Positions 26,766-35,872 of a DNA stretch of 55,069 nt are shown one piece after another. Numbering within the stretch: position 1 is the first letter of the stretch; every line of letters begins with the position of its first letter. Origin of the DNA: an uncultured Desulfomonile sp. (GTDB lineage: Bacteria > Desulfobacterota > Desulfomonilia > Desulfomonilales > Desulfomonilaceae). The stretch is from the NCBI GenBank assembly GCA_903896745.1, contig CAITZA010000107.1, forward strand, positions 1 through 55,069, read 5' to 3'. The notes under the pieces were generated by a model. It was not told where the DNA came from, made no database searches, and worked only from the letters and a program-made list of their open reading frames with translations. A program made the translations under genes and the position numbers.

Positions 26766-28283
26766 TTATATGCTAGTTGAAAGTCGAGCATGATTGTCGC
26801 TTGAATCATCTACTTCAAGATCATCAGCCGCAACAGTTATGACTTCCTCATCACCGCTATCTGAATTGTTCACGTGATGAGCCCAGGACGATGGATATCT
26901 TTCTGTAAATCTTATCTGAAATGGCATGAACTTCAGGGTTGACACTTCTTTCATGAGATTGTCCGAAGTCTCTAAACCTATAAGCTCTCGCACGCCCTCA
27001 GGAGTGATTGATTCTGAGATGGCTTCCGCAGAAAAATACCTCACGTTAAAAGCGCCTTCCCTGAGGGGATCAAAAACGGCTTCCACTTTCTTGGACTTCA
27101 TGGACTTTTCATTACCATGATCTGAATCAAAATCCCCTTTAGCTTCTATGTAAACAATTTTTGACCTAAACCTGTAGACTGCGAGTAAAGAGCCTGCCTG
27201 GTCGAGAAATCCTTTTCCGAAAAGTATGATCGATATATTTAAGGCCAGATCAACTATGAGACTTAAACTGTAAAGTCTGAAGAAGTCGTCATAAGGTACT
27301 GAAAAACTGGGATATTGCATGAAGATTATTTGAAGAAAACCCACTACGACCATTACCGAGCCCAAGAATAGCGCTATCAGGGCTGAAACGCGTGATGATG
27401 TTTTCACATATTCGGGGAAACTCTCTATCAGGGTTCCAACCTGTTTCTCTCCATCCTTGCAGGTTGTTGCGCCAGTTCTGGAAACCCTGTTCCCAAGGTT
27501 TTCCCGTGCAAATATCTTGGAACCTTCTTCAAGAACTGAAAAAAATACTCGAGGATGACCTGTTCCCTCTACTATCATTGAATCCATCTCACGGCTTGCG
27601 CCCGGTTTTTTTAATGGAATTAATGATAAGGCTATTATGAATTTCAGGACGCATACAACAATCAGCAATTTGTAAAAAGGCGTAGGAGAGGGCAAAACGT
27701 ACCCCGCTCCCAATCCCAACCCCGTCAAGTACGGAGGAACCAGCTCGAGAACCTTAAAACCAAAATGTATCAATATTGCGATTGCGATTGCCTTCCACAC
27801 AAAACGCACATTCCAACGAACTATTTCACCTGGTATTTCAGAAATATACCTCGCATTTGACCAAATTTTGCCTATCAACCAGAAAATTAATGACGGCGCA
27901 TGATCGTAAGATAGGAGTTTTCCCTCCTTCAGGCCGTATGAAACAGTTTCAGGTCGGTAATAGTCCCCAGGACTCTTCATCACTATCTTGAGACGGGACA
28001 TGTGTTTAAGACCGTTAAACAGCCAGTTCAAACCCAATATAACACCAGCGCAGGAAGCTACAGTTGTTACAAATACTCCTACGATAAAAGGTACATAATT
28101 TAATATGAATTCATTGACCTGATCCGGCAGTCGCAATGGAAAAAATTCGCGCAGTTCGTAAAGTCTTGTAAATGCCCCTAGCGTTATGAAAATGCCCACG
28201 GAGGTTAACACTATTCCATATACTACTGTGTGATTTGGCAATTTGATTGACTGTCCGGAACGCCTTGATCTCAATGCTAGCAT
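26766..28283 (-). CDS. Polytopic membrane protein of unknown function
   Basis: The 505-residue protein has about six hydrophobic segments (near 22-42, 62-85, 150-175, 195-220, 290-310 and 325-345) and a soluble acidic C-terminal region (about 360-505) ending in a Asp/Ser-rich stretch. ATG28283 is chosen because AGGGG lies six bases upstream; a TTG at 28322 has no ribosome binding site. It is directly coupled to the transglycosylase gene after it (three-base gap), which suggests a role in envelope biology. I do not recognise a family. Confidence 0.7.
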   Translation of the reverse strand: MLALRSRRSGQSIKLPNHTVVYGIVLTSVGIFITLGAFTRLYELREFFPLRLPDQVNEFILNYVPFIVGVFVTTVASCAGVILGLNWLFNGLKHMSRLKIVMKSPGDYYRPETVSYGLKEGKLLSYDHAPSLIFWLIGKIWSNARYISEIPGEIVRWNVRFVWKAIAIAILIHFGFKVLELVPPYLTGLGLGAGYVLPSPTPFYKLLIVVCVLKFIIALSLIPLKKPGASREMDSMIVEGTGHPRVFFSVLEEGSKIFARENLGNRVSRTGATTCKDGEKQVGTLIESFPEYVKTSSRVSALIALFLGSVMVVVGFLQIIFMQYPSFSVPYDDFFRLYSLSLIVDLALNISIILFGKGFLDQAGSLLAVYRFRSKIVYIEAKGDFDSDHGNEKSMKSKKVEAVFDPLREGAFNVRYFSAEAISESITPEGVRELIGLETSDNLMKEVSTLKFMPFQIRFTERYPSSWAHHVNNSDSGDEEVITVAADDLEVDDSSDNHARLSTSI

Positions 28284-28528
28284 TTTCGACCCCTGAACTA
28301 AACATACCCTGATCCTTATCAAACCTAATATGTTGTGTCAAATAAATTTGTTATTGCGTATCTTTAATGTTTAACTTGATGTAAATATTTTTTGAACAGC
28401 GCTTAAATGATAATAATGGGGATAAATCTGTCGTTCGACAAGACGCGCCACCCCACGAAAATTCTTACAAAAAAAAGAGGTTTTTTTGCGCCAAATCAAA
28501 TAAACGGAAAACAAGTGGTTGACATAAA

Positions 28529-29431
28529 CTAGAGCAGATCTTCCAAGGCGCCTTTTATTGTAGGATAATCAAACTTGAAGCCCTTTTCCAAAAGAACTTT
28601 GGGAATCACTCTCTGACCGTTGAGAACATAAGAGCTAAATTCACCAAGAGCGACTTTCATCATAAATGCCGGCGCTGGAACAAAGGCAGGTCTTCTCAGG
28701 ATTTTTGATATGGTTTGAGACAGTTCGCTGTTTCTGGCAGGAGAAGGGGCTGTAAAGTTTACCGGGCCGGATATGGCCTCGTTTTCGATTACAAAAAGAG
28801 TAGCTCGACAAATGTCATCGACATGAATCCATGAAATCCATTGCTTGCCGTCACCAATCTGCCCACCAACAAAAAAGCGAAATGGCAAAGTCATTTGATG
28901 GAGGGCGCCTCCATCGCGACCCAAAATTATACCAATCCTTATTCTTGCTACACGACTACCTTTTGCGTCGGCCTTTGAAGCTTCATTTTCCCAATCACGA
29001 GCCAGCCTGGCAAGGTAATCGGCTCCTGGAGGAGCGGACTCATCAAACTTTTCATCCTCTCCGAAACCATAATATCCTGCCCCGGATGCGCTTATCAGCG
29101 TCACTTTTCTGTCAGCGCCTGAAGGAATTGCGTCAACAAGATTTTTGGTGGTTAGTATGCGGCTGTCCCGAAGCAGTTTTTTGTATGATTCATCCCATCT
29201 ATGAAAAACACTTACACCCGCGAGGTTTATCAGGACGTCGTGAGCGGCTACTTCATCTTGCCATGAACCAGGTTTCATGGAATCGGCGGCGATCTTCCTG
29301 ACATTTCGGGGCGCTCCTGGTCCCTTTTCAGGGTTACGAGCCATAATGGTGACTTCAAAACCCCTGTCTACAAGAAATTTTGTAAGATTTGTTCCTAAAA
29401 ATCCGCTCCCGCCTGTGATGAAGACTTTCAT
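28529..29431 (-). CDS. TIGR01777-type NAD(P)-dependent epimerase
   Basis: The 300-residue protein starts with the cofactor loop FITGGSGFLGTNL and has INLAGVSVFHRWDESYKKLLRDSRILTTKNLV, SASGAGYYGFGED and the RIGIILGRDGGAL block. The C-terminal extension ends in KGFKFDYPTIKGAL, all typical of the SDR39U1/TIGR01777 family. Family members are cytoplasmic sugar-nucleotide-like epimerases whose substrate is unknown. ATG29431 is chosen for the Rossmann start; the upstream TTG at 29491 has no support. It ends the minus-strand block of the redox cluster but is 210 bases from the last gene. Confidence 0.85.
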   Translation of the reverse strand: MKVFITGGSGFLGTNLTKFLVDRGFEVTIMARNPEKGPGAPRNVRKIAADSMKPGSWQDEVAAHDVLINLAGVSVFHRWDESYKKLLRDSRILTTKNLVDAIPSGADRKVTLISASGAGYYGFGEDEKFDESAPPGADYLARLARDWENEASKADAKGSRVARIRIGIILGRDGGALHQMTLPFRFFVGGQIGDGKQWISWIHVDDICRATLFVIENEAISGPVNFTAPSPARNSELSQTISKILRRPAFVPAPAFMMKVALGEFSSYVLNGQRVIPKVLLEKGFKFDYPTIKGALEDLL

Positions 29432-29641
29432 TTTCTTGTCTGACCGCCGATGGAGTAATGATGTTTTGCAATGTTTGCCATAGCCTGTCAAACATGCCGT
29501 GCGCCTTGTCTGCCGATTTGTCGCCCTTCTTTAGAAACAGCCAGCCCCCAATTTTTTTTTTGCGGATAACCAGATTTCCCCGTGGGGTCGTTCTGTTAAC
29601 ACACAAAAGGTAATTACACTTGAAAAAAGGGTTTTTCCAGA

Positions 29642-31933
29642 TCAAACCTTACGAATTCGTACCAGAGAACCCTTTTCTTTGAACTCTACAGGGCTAATCC
29701 CTGCAGATCGGGTTTTGTCGGCCTTTTTCACATGCTGATCAATGGAATAAGTAGTAGATCCGGCGCCCTTGTAGCCAAAACCGCTTGCTAGCGCTACAAC
29801 CAGCGGCCTAATCCCTGGGGCTATTTGAATCCGGACTGTTTTCCTTAATGAACCGTCAGAACTTTCCAAGGTCACCAGATCGCCCTGCTTAAGGCTTCTG
29901 GCAGACGCGTCCAATGGATTGATTACGAGGCGGTTTTCCGGTAAGGTTTCCAGAAGCCATGGGTTGACGCACGATATGGTGGGCCTGTGAAAAGGCAATG
30001 TATAAGTAATTAGCGTCAACAATTCCGAGTCAGTTGACTCGGCGCCGCTTGTAATTTTTCCCCATGCTGATGGATCGACCTTGTAGGCGGTTTCCTTGTT
30101 TTCAAGGGGTTTCAGGGGTTTTGATTCCTCGAAATATCCACCTCTTTCAAACAGGGCTTCAACTGGGATTTCAACAGTTTTTTGGGCTGGAAAGAGCTTG
30201 CAATACGACTGAAGCAGTCTGGAAGCTGTATTGTAATAGAAGGATTTGGCTATGCCAGGAGAATCTTTCACAGCAAACTCCTTGCAAAAACCCAGGCCAA
30301 GACTCTTAGAAAACCTGTAGAGAATGTCCTCCATAAGCATGGTCTCAGGAAGAATAGGAAAATATCTTCCGCTGCGACTGTCAATACCGCCTATAACTGG
30401 AGACCTCAATCCAAAACCTGTGTTTGAAATCATGGAGGGAGCCGAACAAATGTCCCACCTTTCGAGGTAGGTAGTGTCCGGAAGTATGAAATCCGCCAAC
30501 GCCGCAGTTTCGGTTATGAATGATCCAATCGCCACAACTAGTGGAACATTCCTGGGTTGTGAGAAAACATCTGCCATTTTAGGGCTGTCACAAACAGGAT
30601 CAGCTCCCCAGACCATTAGCGCCTGGCATGGCTGTAAAGGCCTTGACTCGGAAACTCTTTCATCCGTCAGGCCCAAAATGTTTTTTTCTGTTTCCGCAAA
30701 ATACGAGTTGTCGCAATAGGTCAGACCGCCACTACCTGGAATTGAACCAACGATGAGATTCAATGTCAGGATGGCCTGGGCCACCTCTTTACCATTCTGC
30801 TGATTATAGATACCGGGGCCGGGAATGACAGCGGCGCCAGGTCCCGCTTCAGCCAGGTAACGCGCTATTTCAACCGCCGCTCCTTCGTACGAACCCGCAT
30901 CTATTGCATAATCAGATACCGAACGATCCTTGATAGCATTCCTGATGGAATCATTCGAAAATCTTACTGCATTGGGAAATCGCTCAAACAAGGCTTTCAT
31001 AACCGCAATGGCTAAACTCAGGTCCTTACCAGGAATGACTGGTAACCAGAAGTCGGCTTTTGCGCCTGAGGTTGACTGACGCGGATCGATGACCACCCAT
31101 TTAAGGTTTGGGGAGCTAACCCGGGAGTTTGCAATTTCCCTGGCAATTGACACCAAAGGAACGCCTGAATCCAGTGGGGCCGATCCAAAACTTATCAAAA
31201 GCCTGGCTTTTCGGTAGTTGGCCTCAACAGCGCCAAACGCTTTTCCAAAAACGGAAATATTTGTAGCCCTGACAGACTCCTCTGATAAAACAGCCTCATC
31301 CCGGAATAGCATGGCGCCTGGAAATGAAGAGAGAAATCCTTTTACAAATGTTGACGAGCCCCAATCAGCATTGCCTAGCGCAAACCCCAGACCTTGTTTC
31401 GAGTTTTTGAGTTCAGTCAATCCAGAAATGGCGCCTTCCCCGAACAAATTCCCACCACCCAAGATTTCTGAAATCGCTTCAGACCAGGAAACCGCCTTCC
31501 ACTTCCCTGACCCGCGCGGTCCGATACGTTTTAATGGTCTGGCCACTCTGAACGGGTCGTAAAGCGTTTGAATGCCGCTAGAGCCGATTGCGCAGATTGA
31601 CGCTCCAACCTGAGACGCCTTTTCAATGGGCGTATCGATCGACAAAGGGGCGCCGCTCGAAATTGGATGATAAGGATTGCCGCCTATCTTGACTACAGAA
31701 CCTTCAGTTGTTCGGCAACAAATACCGCATTTACCATCACACAGCGCGCACACACTGAAAAGGTTCTTGATACCTTGCAAGCTTTCTATAGGATCAACCC
31801 CCGGAGCCCCTTTAATATATTCCGGAATCCGCGGCGCATCTCCAAAAAAACTGCAACCAGCAAACAGGGAAACCCCACCCATTAACGATGCGGTCTTTAT
31901 AAAATCTCGACGGGTCAGTCTAGTCATTGACAT
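29642..31933 (-). CDS. Molybdopterin-oxidoreductase-family (QrcB/PsrA-like) subunit, Tat-exported
   Basis: The protein is about 763 residues. It has a twin-arginine signal (RLTRRDFIKTASLMGG, with a Cys at AGC), an N-terminal [4Fe-4S] site (CALCDGKCGIC), and the pterin-binding blocks VVIDPRQSTSGAKADFWLPVIPGKDLSLA, MVWGADPVCDSP and ADFILPDTTYLERWD. Where active PsrA/TtrA-type enzymes have a metal-ligating Cys, Sec or Ser, the aligned region reads VLSEESVRATNISVFG, without an obvious Cys, Sec or Asp ligand. That resembles QrcB/ActB subunits, which keep the fold without the metal. It stands last in the cluster after the NrfD, Fe-S and cytochrome genes. It would face the periplasm. ATG31933 or ATG31927 is the start. 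Confidence 0.82.
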   Translation of the reverse strand: MSMTRLTRRDFIKTASLMGGVSLFAGCSFFGDAPRIPEYIKGAPGVDPIESLQGIKNLFSVCALCDGKCGICCRTTEGSVVKIGGNPYHPISSGAPLSIDTPIEKASQVGASICAIGSSGIQTLYDPFRVARPLKRIGPRGSGKWKAVSWSEAISEILGGGNLFGEGAISGLTELKNSKQGLGFALGNADWGSSTFVKGFLSSFPGAMLFRDEAVLSEESVRATNISVFGKAFGAVEANYRKARLLISFGSAPLDSGVPLVSIAREIANSRVSSPNLKWVVIDPRQSTSGAKADFWLPVIPGKDLSLAIAVMKALFERFPNAVRFSNDSIRNAIKDRSVSDYAIDAGSYEGAAVEIARYLAEAGPGAAVIPGPGIYNQQNGKEVAQAILTLNLIVGSIPGSGGLTYCDNSYFAETEKNILGLTDERVSESRPLQPCQALMVWGADPVCDSPKMADVFSQPRNVPLVVAIGSFITETAALADFILPDTTYLERWDICSAPSMISNTGFGLRSPVIGGIDSRSGRYFPILPETMLMEDILYRFSKSLGLGFCKEFAVKDSPGIAKSFYYNTASRLLQSYCKLFPAQKTVEIPVEALFERGGYFEESKPLKPLENKETAYKVDPSAWGKITSGAESTDSELLTLITYTLPFHRPTISCVNPWLLETLPENRLVINPLDASARSLKQGDLVTLESSDGSLRKTVRIQIAPGIRPLVVALASGFGYKGAGSTTYSIDQHVKKADKTRSAGISPVEFKEKGSLVRIRKV

Positions 31934-31950
31934 CTCAGGGTATAACAATT

Positions 31951-32841
31951 TCAGCTTAATGGAACTTCAAATCCGATAAAAACTACAGAATAACGCATGA
32001 GGAAGACTCCACCAATAATCAATAGTGACGCCAGAACCAGCCAATTCCGATTATGGCTGGTTTTAGGCGCTAATAATATGATTAATGGTATTAACATTCC
32101 TGCTACTATTTCACCCCAAATGTAAAGCTTCTCATGGAAGGCTACCATAATTGAGGCATAGCCATCGGCGTTGGACACCAGTAGAGTCAACCAGAAACAT
32201 GCTGTCCAAAAAAGGTCCGTTAACAATATTCCGATCATCATGAGACGCAGGCTTTTGAACAAATCCGGGTCCAACTTCTCTTTCAGGTATCTGTTCATTA
32301 CCATTGCGACCACAACCAGCAAGGCTATACCGGACAGCAGAGCCGATGTCAGGAAGAAACCCGGCATCAGCGCAGAATGCCACCAGGCGCGCGCCCTGAC
32401 CAATGCAAATGCAAACCCGGTATAAGCATGAACAAAAATGGCCAAAGGAACGGTAATGGTTCCAAGGACCTTTGTCACTGAATCGTTCCTGACAAAAATA
32501 AAATAGATATAGATCAGATTGGCTATGGGATAGAGCGTAAGCAACCATGACCCATACGATAGGGCTGATGTCGGATTGAAATATTCAGGCACAAGTGTAT
32601 GCCAGAACCTTGTTGGCTGATGCAAATCGAGAATCAGGCATGCCGGCGCCAGAAGCAGCAGGACAAAGGAAATTATGGCCGATGGCAACGCCATCGGTTT
32701 AAATCGCTTAATCCCAAATACTGTGGACAGGGTTGACAATATGAAGGAGCCGGCCGACAGGCCTGTGAAATAGAAATACAAAGGTATGTAAACCTTCCAG
32801 GGGATTTCATGGGGAACGTTGTACAGGACAGTGGCATCCAT
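31951..32841 (-). CDS. NrfD/PsrC-type membrane subunit (quinone site)
   Basis: The 296-residue protein has eight to nine hydrophobic segments and the family's early YIPLYFYFTGLSAGSFI, then LHQPTRFWHTLVPEYFNPTSALSYGSWLL. NrfD/PsrC/QrcD subunits exchange electrons with menaquinone and some move protons. Its start overlaps the stop region of the Fe-S gene, and the Mo-family gene begins 17 bases after its stop, as expected for one complex. The length is slightly below the usual 300-400 residues, and the ninth and tenth helices of the longer forms are missing. Confidence 0.88.
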   Translation of the reverse strand: MDATVLYNVPHEIPWKVYIPLYFYFTGLSAGSFILSTLSTVFGIKRFKPMALPSAIISFVLLLLAPACLILDLHQPTRFWHTLVPEYFNPTSALSYGSWLLTLYPIANLIYIYFIFVRNDSVTKVLGTITVPLAIFVHAYTGFAFALVRARAWWHSALMPGFFLTSALLSGIALLVVVAMVMNRYLKEKLDPDLFKSLRLMMIGILLTDLFWTACFWLTLLVSNADGYASIMVAFHEKLYIWGEIVAGMLIPLIILLAPKTSHNRNWLVLASLLIIGGVFLMRYSVVFIGFEVPLS

Positions 32842-33564
32842 CTATCTATCACCGTTATTTAACCAGTATGTGGCGTCAGGGCTAGGAATGCTCTTGCCAT
32901 ATTCGAGAACACCTTCTTTAAAATCGTTGGTGAAATGTATCCTTCCCATTAGGTCATGGTCGGCCTGTATATAAAAGACCTTCGGATTGGTTCCCAATTC
33001 AGGTTTTATGACGGATGTGGGGGTAGAAGCCAGAAGCTTGGAGATTTCGGAAGAAGCGTCATTCATATCCCCAAAAACCAGCGCCCTGGAAATACAGGCT
33101 TCAACACAGGAAGGCTGAAGGCCGTTTTCAATCCGGTATGAACAGAAATCACATTTGTCTGCTGTATGCCTTATGGGGTTAAAGAACCGCGCATCGTAAG
33201 GGCACGCTGAAATACACATTCCGCAGCCAATGCACTTTCCGTAGTACATTACGATGACGCCATCCTCCGGGCGACGGACTGTCGCCTGAACCGGACAGAC
33301 CTGAACGCAGGGGGGGGTATCACAGTGATTGCACAGACGCCGCAGGAACATTGTTCCAACATCCGGAAATGTCCCTTTTTGCATACCTTTCACCCAAGAT
33401 CTCCAGTAACCCAACGGAACATTGTTTTCACTCTTGCATGCCACTGTGCAACTGTGACAGCCGATACATTTCCTTTGGTCTACCACCATTCCCCAGCGTT
33501 TGGCCTTTGAGCTCTCTTTTTGGCCTGTCATCATGTCTTTGGACGGTTTGTATATATTGGTCAT
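32842..33564 (-). CDS. Four-cluster ferredoxin subunit (DmsB/PsrB/QrcC-type)
   Basis: The 240-residue protein has four cysteine sets: CIGCHSCTVAC, CNHCDTPPCVQVCP, CIGCGMCISACP and CDFCSYRIENGLQPSCVEAC, i.e. the 16 cysteines for four [4Fe-4S] clusters. Such subunits carry electrons between the molybdopterin-type subunit and the membrane subunit. It has no Tat signal of its own and would hitchhike with the Tat-exported partner. ATG33564 is two bases after the stop of the cytochrome gene. Its C-terminal extension (IKPELGTNPKVFYIQADHD onward) is typical of this class. Confidence 0.93.
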   Translation of the reverse strand: MTNIYKPSKDMMTGQKESSKAKRWGMVVDQRKCIGCHSCTVACKSENNVPLGYWRSWVKGMQKGTFPDVGTMFLRRLCNHCDTPPCVQVCPVQATVRRPEDGVIVMYYGKCIGCGMCISACPYDARFFNPIRHTADKCDFCSYRIENGLQPSCVEACISRALVFGDMNDASSEISKLLASTPTSVIKPELGTNPKVFYIQADHDLMGRIHFTNDFKEGVLEYGKSIPSPDATYWLNNGDR

Positions 33565-33565
33565 T

Positions 33566-34105
33566 TCATTTTGCCTTATGACACCCTAAACAATTAAAGC
33601 GACTGAAAGACTCTTTACCGTCATGACAAGCCCCTGTAGCGCACGTAGCGCATGCCCTGGGGATGGCATAGGTTACCATAGCGGTCTCTTCCTCAACCTG
33701 CGAGCCCGGAACAAACAGAGTCGAAAAGTCTTTGCCAATATGGACCTTTAGAGGTGGCGAATCATCCAGAGCTCTCAACACAAAGGTACCATATTTCTGA
33801 GCCGCAAATATTTTGTCATGACAGCTACCGCATTCCCTGTATTTCCCATCTTTGAACGTCATGTGTGTATAGTGTCTGAAAACAACCGGACCGGGAGACC
33901 CCATAGCTTTGTATGACAAGTTGCCGCCACCATAAATGCTTGAAAAAGTTAGTATGGCTACGATCACTCCTCCGAAAATCATTATCGTAAGGACAACTCC
34001 CACGGCAATTGATTGCAACTTCCAGAAAGGAGACTGATTCCCAAGACTGGAAAAATATTCCAATAATGGACCAAGTTTTCCGCTTTTTTGTGAGACAGTA
34101 GCCAT
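33566..34105 (-). CDS. Membrane-anchored three-haem cytochrome c
   Basis: The 179-residue protein has one N-terminal membrane segment (about 30-58) and a periplasmic domain with haem sites CGSCH, CATGACH (a CX4CH site, as in class III c3 cytochromes) and CLGCH. Histidines for sixth ligands are present upstream (FRHYTHMTF, KVHIG). Its position before the ferredoxin and NrfD genes is like that of QrcA, the multihaem subunit of quinone reductase complex, although QrcA has six haems. A GGGCGG site precedes the ATG. It probably receives electrons from, or delivers them to, periplasmic cytochromes. Confidence 0.85.
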   Translation of the reverse strand: MATVSQKSGKLGPLLEYFSSLGNQSPFWKLQSIAVGVVLTIMIFGGVIVAILTFSSIYGGGNLSYKAMGSPGPVVFRHYTHMTFKDGKYRECGSCHDKIFAAQKYGTFVLRALDDSPPLKVHIGKDFSTLFVPGSQVEEETAMVTYAIPRACATCATGACHDGKESFSRFNCLGCHKAK

Positions 34106-34118
34106 GACCGCCCTTGAT

Positions 34119-35798
34119 CTATCTTAAAGTTCCAACGTAATGCGACGTCCATTGACGCTTCTTGACTTCCGGATTCCCGTAATCAGGCAGAACCATAGGA
34201 GACACCCTGTCCAAACCTATTCCAGCATCCTCAAGTTCTTTATGATATTTCCGGACATGTTCAACAGACAGTTTACCTATATCAGGCCTGTTCTTGACAT
34301 ATTTTCCGGCTGTTTCTCCGGCTAGTCTTCCAAATACCGTAATATCAAGAAGCGAATTCCCCATTAATCTGTTCGCCCCATGAACTCCACCGCCTACTTC
34401 GCCGGCAACGAAAAAACCCTCGACCGTGGTAGAGCCATCAGGTTTATAGGCCAGCCCCCCGTTTTGATAATGAAGGGTTGGATATATCAACATTGGAAGT
34501 TTGGATATGTCTATGCCGTATCTCTTAAAGAGTATGAATTTTGCCGGGAATTCCCTTTCAACTGTGCCTTCGCCTTCGAGCATGTCAATCATGGGTGAGT
34601 CGAGCCAAACCCCAAACCTTCCCGCCTGTCCAGGAACCGGAACGCCTTTTCCCATTTTTTCGCATTCCCGGATTATACTGGCCGATTCAATATCACGTGG
34701 CTCTCTCTCGAACACAAATTGATCTCCATCAATATTAACAAGATTGGCTCCGGCGCCCCTGACTTTCTCGGTGATGAGGAGCCCTTCGGACTGCTCGGGG
34801 AAAACAGCTCCTGTCGGATGATACTGAGTGGCGTGAAGGAATCTTACTTTTACGCCTAAACGATAACCCATAACCAGGCCGTCGCCAGTGGCGCCGTAAT
34901 GATTTGTGGTCATGAAGCGACTCATGTGCAGCCTGCCTGAACCGCCTGTGGCCATGATTACCGCTTTGGCCTTTACAATGAAGTATTCTTCGGTTTCCAG
35001 ATTATACAGCACCGCTCCGGAACAACGTCCCTTATCATCAACCAGGAGTTCAACCGCCGGAGCAAATTCGAGAACACCAATGTCCTTTACCCTGTTGCGG
35101 GATTCATCGCGAAGTGTGCGCATGATTTCGGCGCCCGTCATATCACCTGCATAATGCATCCGTTTCCTGCAGGTTCCCGCCCCATGCAGGGTGAACATTT
35201 TTCCGTCGGGCCATTTGTTAAACATGCATCCAAGCTTTTCAAGCCATGCAATTGCTTTTGGCGCCTCCAACACCATGGTTCTTACAAGCTCGGGATCATT
35301 TTCGAAATGGCCTCCGCCCATGACATCCAGGAAATGGTAGTAAGGTGAGTCTTTCCAGCTTTTTGTAGCGGCCTGCATCCCACCCTCGGCCATCATTGTG
35401 TTTGCATCGCCATGCCTCAACTTGGTGGCAATGATAACCCGAGCTCCCTCTTCCTGGGCCAATAGCGCCGCTGCGGTTCCAGCTCCACCACCGCCTATGA
35501 CCAGAACATCCGTCTCGTAATGCACTTCATCAAAGTCTATTTTATCCGGATCTACCCGACTTTTGGCTTCAAACGTGTCAGCTATCTCCTGAGCTATTGA
35601 AACCCCTTTGCTCGGACCAATCTTTAATTCCCTCAGAGCGCCTGTCCTAAAATCCGGATGATATTTCTCCAGCCTGTCACGGCGCTGATCGAGAGTAAGA
35701 GCCGCGAATTCCTGTCCAGCTTTTTTTTTCACAACTCTTTCAGGACGGGTCTTTTCAACCCTTTTAATCAATTCCATTAAATCTGCGGTGTAGCCCAT
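34119..35798 (-). CDS. Fumarate reductase/succinate dehydrogenase-type flavoprotein
   Basis: The 559-residue protein has a 95-residue N-terminal extension before the FAD Rossmann motif VLVIGGGGAGTAAALL. It keeps the family's substrate-site elements: QYHPTG, TEKVRGAGANLV (active-site Arg of the RGEGG loop), YPTLHYQNGGL (His-Tyr) and EVGGGVHGANRLMGNSLLDITVFG. The His that carries covalent FAD in FrdA/SdhA is Asn133 here (DANTMMAEGG), so FAD is probably noncovalent. There is no signal peptide, so it is cytoplasmic. The next upstream gene is a FrdB-like Fe-S protein. ATG35798 has GGAGG at the right place. It may reduce an unsaturated acid or oxidise a saturated one; the true substrate is unknown. 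Confidence 0.88.
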   Translation of the reverse strand: MGYTADLMELIKRVEKTRPERVVKKKAGQEFAALTLDQRRDRLEKYHPDFRTGALRELKIGPSKGVSIAQEIADTFEAKSRVDPDKIDFDEVHYETDVLVIGGGGAGTAAALLAQEEGARVIIATKLRHGDANTMMAEGGMQAATKSWKDSPYYHFLDVMGGGHFENDPELVRTMVLEAPKAIAWLEKLGCMFNKWPDGKMFTLHGAGTCRKRMHYAGDMTGAEIMRTLRDESRNRVKDIGVLEFAPAVELLVDDKGRCSGAVLYNLETEEYFIVKAKAVIMATGGSGRLHMSRFMTTNHYGATGDGLVMGYRLGVKVRFLHATQYHPTGAVFPEQSEGLLITEKVRGAGANLVNIDGDQFVFEREPRDIESASIIRECEKMGKGVPVPGQAGRFGVWLDSPMIDMLEGEGTVEREFPAKFILFKRYGIDISKLPMLIYPTLHYQNGGLAYKPDGSTTVEGFFVAGEVGGGVHGANRLMGNSLLDITVFGRLAGETAGKYVKNRPDIGKLSVEHVRKYHKELEDAGIGLDRVSPMVLPDYGNPEVKKRQWTSHYVGTLR

Positions 35799-35872
35799 AA
35801 AATCCTCCGGCCCCTGAACACGCCCGCCCACTGCCAGCGATCTGTTGGTCAGGCGCTAAAAGTAAAAAATAA

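Noticed and set aside
29355-29645. 96-codon minus-strand frame overlapping the epimerase start and the preceding gap
   Set aside because: It overlaps the real gene in another frame, is rich in Lys/Arg and lacks start signals.
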